A stretch of 64,000 nucleotides of DNA from Labyrinthula sp. Ha. Taxonomy: Eukaryota; Sar; Bigyra; Labyrinthulida; Labyrinthulaceae. The position numbers were made by a program, and so were the translations under genes. The notes under the pieces were generated by a model, which was not told the DNA's origin, made no database searches, and worked only from the letters and a program-made list of their open reading frames with translations. The stretch covers positions 1,736,001-1,800,000 of the forward strand of contig JAALGZ010000005.1 in NCBI GenBank assembly GCA_015227615.1, in the 5' to 3' direction. Below are positions 45,286-55,668 of the stretch, in pieces; the first letter of the stretch is position 1; the number at the start of each line of letters is the position of its first letter.

Positions 45286-48200
45286 TTACAAAGGTTCTTT
45301 TTTTGAGTTCTGACTTTTGTTTTGTTTTTGAGGTCGGTGCAATGGATAAGAGTGCAGTGAATTTTTTGAACTGTTTCGGATCGGTTCTTGCTTTTTTGTA
45401 GCCAGTGTGGTTCTTTAATAACGATGTGAAATGTGTAAAAAAGTGATATATGAACCATAGCTCGAGATTTATTTTCTCTGACTCATCTTAAATTCCATTT
45501 GTTGGGAAGATAGACTGGTTCTAGTATTTTTATCGGTTTTATTTCAATAAGACAGAGTTTCTGAAACATTATCAATTTAGGAGGGATATTTTTCTTCAAG
45601 CTTAGATAAGAAGAGTTTAGCAGATATATCGTAGTGTAACAACATAATATAATAAAGCTGTTATCTCAACTTTAAACATAACACTTAGCAGTGAAGTTGA
45701 ACTACCTTTAAGAACAAGATAGTGTGACAATAAACAATCTTCTTCTCTCAATCCTCAGTTCCTACTAACCTTTTTGTGTCCTATTTTTTATATATCCACT
45801 TTGGTCTTCTTGTTTGTTAGAAGTATTCTCATTTCAAGAGTTTTGTGCACTCACATACAGAAACTTCAAGAACTGTAAGGTCAACCTCAGCTAAGTCTTG
45901 AAGCATTACAAAATCTCAACTTGACGGGAGCAGCTCTTTTCTACGAAAAAACCTAGATTGGTTAGCAGAGCATTCGTACTTTCCATAGAAACCAAGTTAC
46001 ACAGCTCGTCCTATGAATCATCAGTTAGAGAAAATGGATAATACATCCCTACTACTTGACATAAACTTATTTGTATTGCCGCCATAAATCACTAATTGTG
46101 TAGCCTAATGAAGCATAGAGTCTCTGAGACAAAGTTAATAAAAAGAAAAGAAATAGCAACAGCATAGCAGGAATGTATTCTTGCTGAGGTTGGCAACTCT
46201 ACTTTCACTTTCTAAGGATGCTATGCTCGTTCAGGAATAAAGAGGATAATTCCTTTGCTACAGCAACCTGTTTTTGGTAATAATAGCGTCCTCTCTTTGA
46301 TTTCTCTTGGTTCAAGTATAAAGTGACGAGAGAGAAACAAACCAAATACACATTAAGGAACGAACAATAATTCATCTTGCTACCTGCTTCTATTAAACTT
46401 ATAAGCTCAATGTATACATCAAGAAAAAACTAGAAATGTTTCCTTCAATGAGGTTATTCTTCTGTTTTTAATAAGCATCATGCTAAATAACTTGGAACGA
46501 AAGATACTAATCCTCATTAATGCTCGAGTTTTTGTAAGAGAAAAATTATATTGTTTCCAATAATCAAGGGACCAACACCACAATTAGTTCAAACGTAACC
46601 ATGTATGTAAAGCTGTTGGGTTGATATAACGTTTAGGAAAGGATTTTTTGTCTCCCTTCTGTGAAAATGCTCGTGCCAGACAATACAACCGGTTACTGCC
46701 ACAATAGTTCAATTGGTACATCTTACAAAAATTCCTTTGTCCAAATCCATTTTCTTGTTTTAAAACCCAAACACAGTCTTAATCAGAGCTAGCAATCGAA
46801 TTTGATTTCTTGCTAGTTTGTCAATAAAAATATTGCCCATTTTATTCTTATTGGTTGCTTCTGATAATTTCCCAACCTTATTAGTTGATTGTTGAAACTC
46901 AATTGATAATCTGAATAAAATAAGAATCATTTGATAAAAATAAGAATCTCAATTCTTACATTTAGAATCAGAATCAAAACGATTACTGAATAAATAATTA
47001 TTGTTAATGTCTAACATTCTGATGCATATTCAGAGCATAGTATGCAACAAAAAAATAGCTGAGAATGTGAAAGCTAACTATGGGACTTAGAATTTTAGCT
47101 GTATTATTTTTTCAAGTGGCATATAACCTCAACAAATTCATACCATCAACACTGATTGTTAAGTATTTATAGTCAAGGTTATAAAAGCTTTGGATGTTCA
47201 TAGCAGGCATGTAATTAGTCGTTGCTGAAAAAAAAATACAGAATCTAGAAAACACAAAATTTTAATACGATTAAAAGTAACTTAACGGTACCCGCAGCTC
47301 ATAGAACCTCTATATGGTGTATCAGTTTTCATCATGAATTAGCTTAAATTAAGCTTTATGTATACGCTGCCACATTCATCTTGAAATTTTATATAATATC
47401 CGGCATCTAAAAGTTTTGGCCAAATAGTAAAATTATGTCTTGACAATTTCATTTAGCTCATCATATCTGTTCTCCGTCTTCCGCATATGCCAAAAATGTA
47501 GTTTGGTTTGAAGGTGGGGTGATATACTACGAATGTTACACTACCTGAGCTTGGTGGAGCGGGTGCGACAGCGCCATCTCTCTTGATAGAGGTTTCTTGC
47601 CTTCTGGATCTGCGGTTGCTATTTTAAATTCGGTTTTTTAGGACCCTTGCTTGGCATGGAGGGATTAAATAAGCTCACCCGTGGAAACCCCATGGAAGTA
47701 GTCAAATTGTAGCCTTTGCCTAAGGTATTTTACTAGTTCAGAAAGTATTGACAAATGCACAATAAGGGGTATATATCATGAGATGAATCCTCCTTGTATC
47801 TTGGTGATTGTCCAAGTTAAAATATGTGAGCAACTAATGATGGATATGAAGATTGGGTCCTCCTTTGCGCTAGTATCTCCGACCGTTAACTTCTATGTCG
47901 AAATAAAGGTGTTACTTGGTCTTGCGTTACCCTTGTATCTAAATTAAAGGCTAGAAAAGTGGGTGTATCAGTTAAATAAGATTGCCAACCTAATGCAAGA
48001 AATATCGATTCACCCGCCAGGATATGTTGCTTCGGTATTTACTGTTGTGGGGTCAATGGATATTTTTCAAGTTTTAGGTTCTTTATCAAGTACGTAGGAG
48101 AGTAAAGGGTGGTTTAATGGGGGTTGATGAGTAGTGGCCATATTCCTGATTTAGTAAGAACCAGTGGTTGAGAAGCTATGATGTGCGAGTGACCAAGGGA

Positions 48201-51200
48201 CTGTGGATATGAATCAGGTTACCTGGGGGATTGCTGACTATTCTTCCGGATACGGCCTTGAAGGTAGGTAATGTACGTTACGTATTCAGAACATTGAAAT
48301 CTTTTTCTCTTATATATGTTCAGTAAATTTTGAAAGTTGTAGTTATTTTTTGCCAAGTTTTTTCTATTATCTTTAATAAGTCCATATCTAGTATAGTTAT
48401 CGTATTTGTTTCTTTAAAGGTGCTCATGTAACCTACTCGATAGTCAATCTTAAAAAATTTTGACCTTTATAGATAATCTATGGATACTTGTCCTCTCTCT
48501 CTTTTTAGGTTAAAGAAGTCATAGTCAAAATACTATCGCAGGGGGAAAGGGGGTTTTAACGAAAATTTCTTTACCTAAGAATATGTTACTTTGCTGAAAA
48601 CCGGATTTGTCGTTTTAGAACGTTTTTGTACAACACGATAACATGGAACGGGATCAAGCTAGTACATCATTTTGCACAATGTCTTAGTTCAAGAAATAGG
48701 AAAGTTTTTTTCGTCTTGTATATTTCAGAGAGTGGTTCATAGACGATGTATCGGTTCATAGGTATCAGAGTCAAATCTTCGGGCCTAGCTACTAGAGTTC
48801 TGTTATCCTTTCTCATCAAAGCGGATACTGCGCACGCACACTAACGGATAGGGACATTCAGATTAGATTCAGCTCAGAAATTCCTGCGGTAGACCTGTTA
48901 AATGAGGTTATTCTCATGTTACTGCATCGTTTGCTCAGACATATTGGGAACTAGCTTCTTTTTTGTTGTACAGGGCGCTAACTTTGAGTTTTGTACAAGT
49001 ATTATCAAGGCGATATTATGATAGAACACTCAGCTCTTTCACGAGGTTTTGAATAAAGACTATATCTCTATGAAGACTTCAAACATCATCCGCAAAATCA
49101 GGGGTGTGATACAGATGGAGGTTACAGCGTTGAAACATGCCATACATTTTTAGAATAAATTTTATTAAACGATAACCGAAAAAAATAATAAATCAGCTTG
49201 GTTAAATCAGTCACCATATAGACACCTATATCGATGGTAACTTTTTTGGTAATTTAATAACTGTATGAAGCGCGGGTATGAAGGACAAGAAATATGATTT
49301 TGCAAAAAAAGCAGGGCGAATTTTTCCTTGGTTCAGGAGTTTTATCATAAAAGGATGAATTGCGGAGTAAAAGGTTTCTATTGTCTAATAGTAAGCACAG
49401 AGCACATGGGGTTTTCAAACGTGCAGACCCTGCAGTTGTTAAGTAAAGTTGTCTTTTCTTACATATTCCATCGTTCTTACAGAAACCAGTATGAATTTTT
49501 TTCTACGATTGTTTTTACTACTCCCCTATTTGTCTTGGATAAATAATTTTAGGGTGTAATGAGACGTGTTATCGAAATATCGTTGATATGTAGTGTCTTT
49601 TCTAGAGAAGTATCGTAGTCACTGTGGAAGTTTCTCCAATTATATTGAGTATCATCTCTTAACATACAAGCAAGAATCATTATTCCAGTTCTTTGAAATA
49701 TTGTATGAGCATTAAAAGATATTTTAAAGCTCGTCTGGAAATGGTTTCGGGTTTAGGTGCTTTAAATTAGCTTAATGGTGAGATCAACTTTATCAACTGG
49801 CGAATGTTATTTTTGAAAAAACTATCAATGGGTTTCAAATTTCTTATTCTCTCACACTCTTTAGTCTGAGAAGAATTACTGGACTGGTTTCTTCAACCCT
49901 TCGAATAGTTTTACTCGTTTCGCAACATTTTTTTTAACGTTGTGCTATTTTATGATTTTTTGATCAATATTTCTTTTTTGTCTATCCATCTTTTGGAAGT
50001 AACTTATGTTATTAGGCATGCACATAGTTGTTTCATTAACATGGTGGAAGATTCGGCTATATAGTCCTTTAGATATCTATTCTCAGTGGATAATTGTGTT
50101 GCTTAATTTCCTCCGAACCTATGTTTCCCAGGGCCTGGTTTGATTTTGACATTGGTTTTGATGTCAACGATGCTTTCTTCTGCATTTTGAGACAGTTGAT
50201 TGGGATGATACTCTTTTTTGACACCTCTCCAACTAAGTTATTGAACTTTCTATAGGAAAACCTTTATCTCACTGTCTTGTATAAGTTAAAGATAAAATTA
50301 ATATTTTCCTGGTTTCACCAATATTTAAATATTTAAACTATCGTAATATAATATTGTCAAAATACTTATTACAGTTTTGAGAAGTTTTCTCAGCCTGTTT
50401 GATGATTTTACATGGTACTATACGCGAGACCAAGCCCTCTATAAGCTTGAGATTCAAATAAATTCCGTTGGGTCTAACAATTCCAAGTTATTTTTTCTTA
50501 TTTCAAATGAGTTGACCTAGCAATTAGGATTCTTATGTGTTAGAAAAAACCAAGCTCTGCAAACCCATCTAAACCCCCGTTTTTTATATTTTAAGTAGAA
50601 TGCTTATTAGGTAATATTGCTCTGGTTTTGGGGTAGAGCTTAGGATAGTTAAATTAAACCGATTTAATAATTTTGTTAAACAAGGTTCATTTTGATTAAT
50701 TTTTACACACATGAAAAAATTATATTTTCGTTATCCTTGCCCATTTCTAGCTGTGTAATGAAATCTACATGAATGAGAAGAAAACACCTTTTAGCTTTTG
50801 GAAAGATTTCTTTTCGCAACCTTTCAAGAAAAAATTTATTATTTTAAGTAGGGTATTTACACAGTTATGTTTAAAGATTGAATAATTACTAATGTTTACT
50901 TCTAACCTGGTGTAAACCTTATACTTCTATTGGTGTCACAACCTTTTTAATCGCACTTATTTAAAACTTTATCTAGAAATGTCACCAAAATGCCTGTCTT
51001 TCTCAATACTGGTTCATGAAGTTTCAATGCATCGCTAGTGTTTCTATTCAACGTAAAAAAGTTCTTGTTGAGAGTTTCCGCTCCTTTGACTCCAACTTCC
51101 TGTAGAGCTAGGACGTTTATATTGCAAAAAGTTCATTAGACTCAACCAGTGAGAACGTAGGAATTTTTAGACAATCAGGTTACATTAAACATGAATGTTG

Positions 51201-51284
51201 TGTCTCGATATCTAGAAAGTACTGGTTGGTTCTCTGACAAACGTTTTGTGTTCTCATATTTTGTTTGTTTTCATATTATAGTTT
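45286..51284. other. Non-coding region left of the LINE, with one GC-richer patch
   Basis: About 6 kb without a supported gene. Between about 47520 and 48250 the sequence is richer in G+C and, read on the minus strand, is C/A-rich and largely open in one frame over several hundred bases, suggesting old, decayed coding DNA of unknown origin. A tract at 46890-47000 is an AATAAGAATC-like low-complexity stretch. No tRNA seen. Confidence 0.4.
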
Positions 51285-51319
51285 GCCCAAAAATATCCAA
51301 AAGTTTTATTGCTGACCGG
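51285..51319 (+). repeat. Left flanking direct repeat of the LINE
   Basis: 35 bp that starts GCCCAAAA and ends TTTTATTGCTGACCGG. The same two blocks, without 13 central bases, recur at 55561-55582 in the same orientation at the other end of the element. Likely an imperfect target-site duplication. Alternatively, both are element sequence. Confidence 0.4.
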
Positions 51320-54300
51320 TTTTAGGTTTAGGTTTTAAGGGGGTTAATTGGACCTACTGGCCTAACCCTGCGGCGGGGATCTAACTACCAATAAAAGCTA
51401 CGTACTATTATGCTATTTTGTTGTTTTATTATGTTCCGTTATGTCTCTTTAATCTCATTGGTGTTTGACAGGATCCTCTGAAGCTGGTTGGTCAAACTCT
51501 AATCTCTTGATCATTTCTATTATTTCCCAAAATCTTAACTCTTCTGATACAATCCACAATCAAATTAACAAAATACAAATCATGCAAAATGTAAAGATAA
51601 TCTCACGGGTGTCCAGATCACGTTGCCAGCTGCTTTTTCACTGAAGATTTGTTATGATATGCCTTTCTATTATGTTCCTGTTCAAGATTTTCGCGACTTT
51701 GCTCATTCTTATCTGGATTCCGCATCTTGGATGGCCTGTTTTTATCTTATGTTGATTCTTAGACGATCCTATATATGTCTCAAGGTGTTTGAAGATTAGT
51801 GGAGGTGATTTAAGTTCAGGAGGTTGGAGGGGAGTATAGATGGTGAGGTTTCTTTCTGTTTTCAGAAAGTTTTCTTCATTTTCCAGAGATTTTGTTTCTT
51901 GCGGCTGGAGTTATCGATGGTCTTAGTGAGTGCTGGGGGGGCTCCTTCGAGGTGACTTGAGCTGTTTTTATGTTATTCTATAGCTTGGTTGTCCAGTGCT
52001 TTTGTTCCAGGTGAAGGTTGTTGATATTTTGTCAAGATGGAAGAATTTCGTTTATTTGCTCCAGCAGTTGGATATAATCCATTGGGTTCATTCCTTTTCC
52101 TCCAGCTGTTATTCTTGACGTTACACTTAATGCTTTAGGCGATATTCTAGTTGCTGTGTTTTCTGTGGGTTGATTATGGATGTTGTATCTTGGTCGAAGG
52201 ATGGGTGTTGTTGGTCTTCTGCTCGTGTCCATGTTCCTGTTCATATCCAAGTCTAAGTCTGCGTTCCTGTTCAAGTCCAAGTCCGTGTTCCTGTTCGTGT
52301 CCAAGTTCCTGTTCAAGTGCTGGTTCCTGTTCAAGTGTTCTCCTGGTTCTTGGCTTCTTGTGCAGTTTGAAGGTTGGTTCTCATTTTCAGGGTGGTGGGT
52401 AAAGTGGGATGGTGGTGGGTCCTCAGGCGGCACTGGTTCTTCTCCTAGTAAGGCAAGCGCTTCATAGTAGTATATAGGTTTTGCTGTTGGCGGTGGTGAT
52501 GGATTTTGAAGTTGGTATTCTCTCAACGCTGTCAGTTCCTTGTCTATGATATCTTTCGCTGTGGATCTGTGATTTTCCTGACGTCTTATTACTATGTTGG
52601 CAAGATCCAAGTCACTCTCTTCTAGTTGGAAGTTAAAGTTGTCAATTCTGTCTATGGTTCTTTTCAGCCTTCTTGATATCTTTGTTAAGGCTTTTGTTAT
52701 CTTCACGTTGGGCGGCCAGTTCTCTACATTATATATGGCTGGAGCTATTACTAGTGCCCTTGCCAGATTGATTCTTGTTTTCTTTTGGATGTTTGAGGAA
52801 GATAATATGTCTCTGAACCTGTTGATATGATTGTGTGCTTCATTTAACTTCTTGGAAATAGCATCAGCATTAATACCTTGTGGGTCAAAGATAGCTCCAA
52901 GATATTTGTACTTTGTAACGGCTTCAATTGTTTCTGCTGCTACTTCAACATTGTTTGTTCTGGGTTGGATCTTATTTTGTATGATCGTTCTACTGTCAGT
53001 AACCGCTAAAGTCCCAGCTCTGCTTCTGTTGCGTGTTCCATCACAAAACCTCGAGATTTTGTGACACCTTAGTGACGTTTCTGAGTGAAAGTATCTATCG
53101 CAACGTTCGCAGTGAAAGTTGGTCAATATTCTATTTATATCTACGTCTGGGATTTTATCAACCAAACTGTAGCCTTCGTTTGTGAGCATAGCTTTTGTCT
53201 TGCTAACATTAATTTTTAGGCCTGTGAGTTGTTGAAGGTTTTGCAGTTGCGTTACAAAGCTGATTATTTCTTCGTCGTTCCTTGTTAATATTACCAAGTT
53301 GTCTGCAAAAGCAAAGTATCTGAAGGTTTGGTTGTGTAGGCTGGTGCCTCGTAAGGTACTATTTTTTATTCTTTTCATTATAGAGTCAAGGCAGAGAATA
53401 AAGATGCTTGGGGATAAGCTATCCCCTTGTAGCACTCCTCTTTTTATATCTACCAGGTTGCTTTTTTCTCCACTGTCTGAAACGAAGACTTTGGTCTTGT
53501 CGTAGAGAATGATGATAAGTTTGATGAGTTTTTTTGGTACATGGTGTTCTTCCAGAGCTAACTTCATGAACTTGTGAGAAATACTATCAAAAGCTTTCGC
53601 AAAGTCTATGAAGAGAATTCGAAGATATATTTTCTGCTTAAGGGTTTCTTTTATTATTGTATCAAGTGCCTCAATTTTTTGTATAGTTGAGCGGTTATTT
53701 CTGAATCCTGCTTGATAATCTGGAAGCTTATTCAGTATTGGCGTTATTCGATTGTTAATGATTTTTGTGAGAAGTTTGAAGTGAGAGTTCAATAATGAAA
53801 TTGGTCTATAATTGGAGCGGTCATTTCTACTTCCTTTCTGTTTGTATAGATATACAACTTTGCCTCTGCAGATTTTTCTCATCTTTCTAGACTTGAATGC
53901 ATCTAACCTGAAGAAGGATTGGATCTCTCTAACAGCATGTTTTTGGACTATTTCAACATGCTTTAAGACCTCGTTTCTTATGTTGTCTGGTCCTGGAGCT
54001 TTGTTATTTTCTAGGGTTTTGATGCATTCATTGATCTTGTCTGGCTTTGGAGGATGTATGTTTATGCTGTTCGAGGGAGCCGGTGCAAGTATTGGAGTTT
54101 GGTAATGTCGTATTTGGTTTTCCGTTAACATGTTCGTTGGAAGTGGTAGGTTTTGTTGCTTTTCTAAATATTCTTTTAGTATCTGGATACGTCCTGCGGT
54201 TCCCACTGACCTTCCAGCTGTATTTTTGGTTATTTTACCGAACTGTTTGCGAACCGGCTTTACCTTCTTTATCAGTTGGTAGCCAGTTCTCGCACTCTTA

Positions 54301-55560
54301 CTTTGGAACGCAGTTTCTATTTCAGCCGCTATTCTATCTAACCAGTTGCTGTAGTCCTCCTTCGCTGAACCTCTTAGATCGTTTGTGATCCGTTTCTTCT
54401 CTTCTGAGTTCAAGTTGTTCCAGTTGGCACGTTTGTACCTCATCAGAGACATGATTTGTTCCGAGTTCTGATGTTCAGGAAGGTTGTACTTGACTTCTGG
54501 AAGATGTTTCTTCATGATTGATGGAATTGAGTGGGTAAGTGTGAGGTAGGCGTCTGTGAGTGTGTCGTTCAGTTCCAGTACCTCTTTGAGTTCACTGTTT
54601 ATCTTCTCCTGTAGATCTGTGTTGGACCTTAGTGCATTGTAGTCAAGCTGAGATCTGGTTCTTTTTCCAGGTGTGTGTGTCCGATGTATGTTGATTCTTA
54701 TTGTAAGGGCAAGATGATCGAAGTTTTTCTTCATCCATAGGTTGTATGCTATGGTTGAAGATATTTTGAAGCCAGTTAGTGCAGGTACATGGTTCGTAAT
54801 TACATAGTCAAATTCAGATGGCCCCCCACTATTTGACCTTGGCATAAATGTAGCATGTTTTCTAGATCCTTTTTTGCCTGTAACAACTAAATGGTTGAAA
54901 ATTGTTAGCTCTTTTTCTTTCAAAAACTCCACTAGTAGTTTACCATTAGCGTTTGTACGATGGGAGAGCCCTAGTTTGCCTTCTACATTTAACTCTTTCC
55001 TTAAGACTTGAGCATCGAAATCACCACAAATGAGAACCAACCTTCTCTTGTTAACTCCATTCAGCTTCGACTTGAGCTCCTTCAGATACATCTTGTACGT
55101 TTCTTGTCCGTGACCGCAGTGTGAAGCGTACGTGTTCACTAGGATGAGACTTCTTTTTCCTTCCAGTTTGACAACCAGCTTCAGGATCCTATCGTTTCTT
55201 TCGTCCGTGTCCGTTACTTGACTAGCAAGTGCGTCACTCAGGGAAGTTGCTACGCCCTTCGCATTCTTCAGGCAGTTTTGAAAAAACCACCTTCCTGAAT
55301 CCGGACTGACGTTCACCATCCGCTGTAAGCGTTGCATTCCCTCCTTGTGCAGTTCCTGTATCATTAAAATTTCAGTTTCTTTAGAAAGGTGTTGTACGTA
55401 GCTGCACTTAAAGGCAGTTAGACCACCAACATTCACACTCACCAACTTGGGAAAGTGTTTCAGTCGGCTCGCAGCCCCTGGGACTTCTTTCGAAGGAGTA
55501 GAAAGGTCGCTACTCTGAAAACTTTGCATTTTTGCTTCGTCCTTGACGTTGTTTTTGCAA
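51320..55560 (-). mobile_element. LINE (RTE-like non-LTR retrotransposon)
   Basis: The element reads leftward: a long ORF (55529-52032), a 3' UTR of about 700 bp, and at its 3' end a short repeated tail (GGTTTTAGGTTTAGGTTTT on the plus strand, 51318-51336). A short repeated 3' tail instead of poly(A) is known for RTE-related LINEs. It is clearly richer in G+C than its surroundings. The coding frame is uninterrupted, so insertion appears recent. Flanking direct repeats at 51285-51319 and 55561-55582 set the proposed ends; the 5' end could instead reach about 55620, because the frame continues to there without a stop. Confidence 0.85.
52032..55529 (-). CDS. LINE ORF2: APE endonuclease and reverse transcriptase
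   Basis: 1165 residues from the first ATG (55529). N-terminal endonuclease/exonuclease/phosphatase domain at about 25-290 (VSVNVGGL, LICGDFDAQ, EFDYVITNH, FDHLAL). Reverse transcriptase at about 500-780 (NKAPGPDNIRNEVLK, NYRPISLLNSHFKLLTKIIN, FIDFAKAFDSISHKFM, RGVLQGDSLSPSIF). The catalytic box reads FADN rather than FADD: codon 744 is AAC where GAC is expected, one transition from the active form. A C2HC zinc finger (C807, C810, H, C829) is inserted before the YLG thumb motif. The YLGAIF...IAPAIYNVENW pattern points to the RTE group. The C-terminus has proline-rich and NRN/DLDLN low-complexity tracts (about 1060-1105). If N744 is real, the enzyme is probably dead in cis. Confidence 0.9.
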   Translation of the reverse strand: MQSFQSSDLSTPSKEVPGAASRLKHFPKLVSVNVGGLTAFKCSYVQHLSKETEILMIQELHKEGMQRLQRMVNVSPDSGRWFFQNCLKNAKGVATSLSDALASQVTDTDERNDRILKLVVKLEGKRSLILVNTYASHCGHGQETYKMYLKELKSKLNGVNKRRLVLICGDFDAQVLRKELNVEGKLGLSHRTNANGKLLVEFLKEKELTIFNHLVVTGKKGSRKHATFMPRSNSGGPSEFDYVITNHVPALTGFKISSTIAYNLWMKKNFDHLALTIRINIHRTHTPGKRTRSQLDYNALRSNTDLQEKINSELKEVLELNDTLTDAYLTLTHSIPSIMKKHLPEVKYNLPEHQNSEQIMSLMRYKRANWNNLNSEEKKRITNDLRGSAKEDYSNWLDRIAAEIETAFQSKSARTGYQLIKKVKPVRKQFGKITKNTAGRSVGTAGRIQILKEYLEKQQNLPLPTNMLTENQIRHYQTPILAPAPSNSINIHPPKPDKINECIKTLENNKAPGPDNIRNEVLKHVEIVQKHAVREIQSFFRLDAFKSRKMRKICRGKVVYLYKQKGSRNDRSNYRPISLLNSHFKLLTKIINNRITPILNKLPDYQAGFRNNRSTIQKIEALDTIIKETLKQKIYLRILFIDFAKAFDSISHKFMKLALEEHHVPKKLIKLIIILYDKTKVFVSDSGEKSNLVDIKRGVLQGDSLSPSIFILCLDSIMKRIKNSTLRGTSLHNQTFRYFAFADNLVILTRNDEEIISFVTQLQNLQQLTGLKINVSKTKAMLTNEGYSLVDKIPDVDINRILTNFHCERCDRYFHSETSLRCHKISRFCDGTRNRSRAGTLAVTDSRTIIQNKIQPRTNNVEVAAETIEAVTKYKYLGAIFDPQGINADAISKKLNEAHNHINRFRDILSSSNIQKKTRINLARALVIAPAIYNVENWPPNVKITKALTKISRRLKRTIDRIDNFNFQLEESDLDLANIVIRRQENHRSTAKDIIDKELTALREYQLQNPSPPPTAKPIYYYEALALLGEEPVPPEDPPPSHFTHHPENENQPSNCTRSQEPGEHLNRNQHLNRNLDTNRNTDLDLNRNADLDLDMNRNMDTSRRPTTPILRPRYNIHNQPTENTATRISPKALSVTSRITAGGKGMNPMDYIQLLEQINEILPS

Positions 55561-55582
55561 GCCCAAAATTTTTGCTGACCGG
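55561..55582 (+). repeat. Right flanking direct repeat of the LINE
   Basis: 22 bp, GCCCAAAA followed by TTTTTGCTGACCGG, matching both ends of the 35-bp sequence at 51285-51319. It lies 14 bp before the first ATG of the ankyrin gene. Confidence 0.4.
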
Positions 55583-55668
55583 GCTGTTCTTTTAGAATGG
55601 CCAAAACTTCCAGCGTTCGGATTTTTTACAATAATAAATACAAACATACAAATAAAGCAAGAGTAAAA

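Noticed and set aside
51318-51336. TTTAGG-like repeats suggesting a telomere remnant
   Set aside because: Only about three irregular units, placed exactly at the LINE 3' end, so better explained as its tail.
52151-54388. Several plus-strand frames of 68-113 codons
   Set aside because: Antisense shadows of the LINE coding region, mostly serine/leucine-rich from its repeats.
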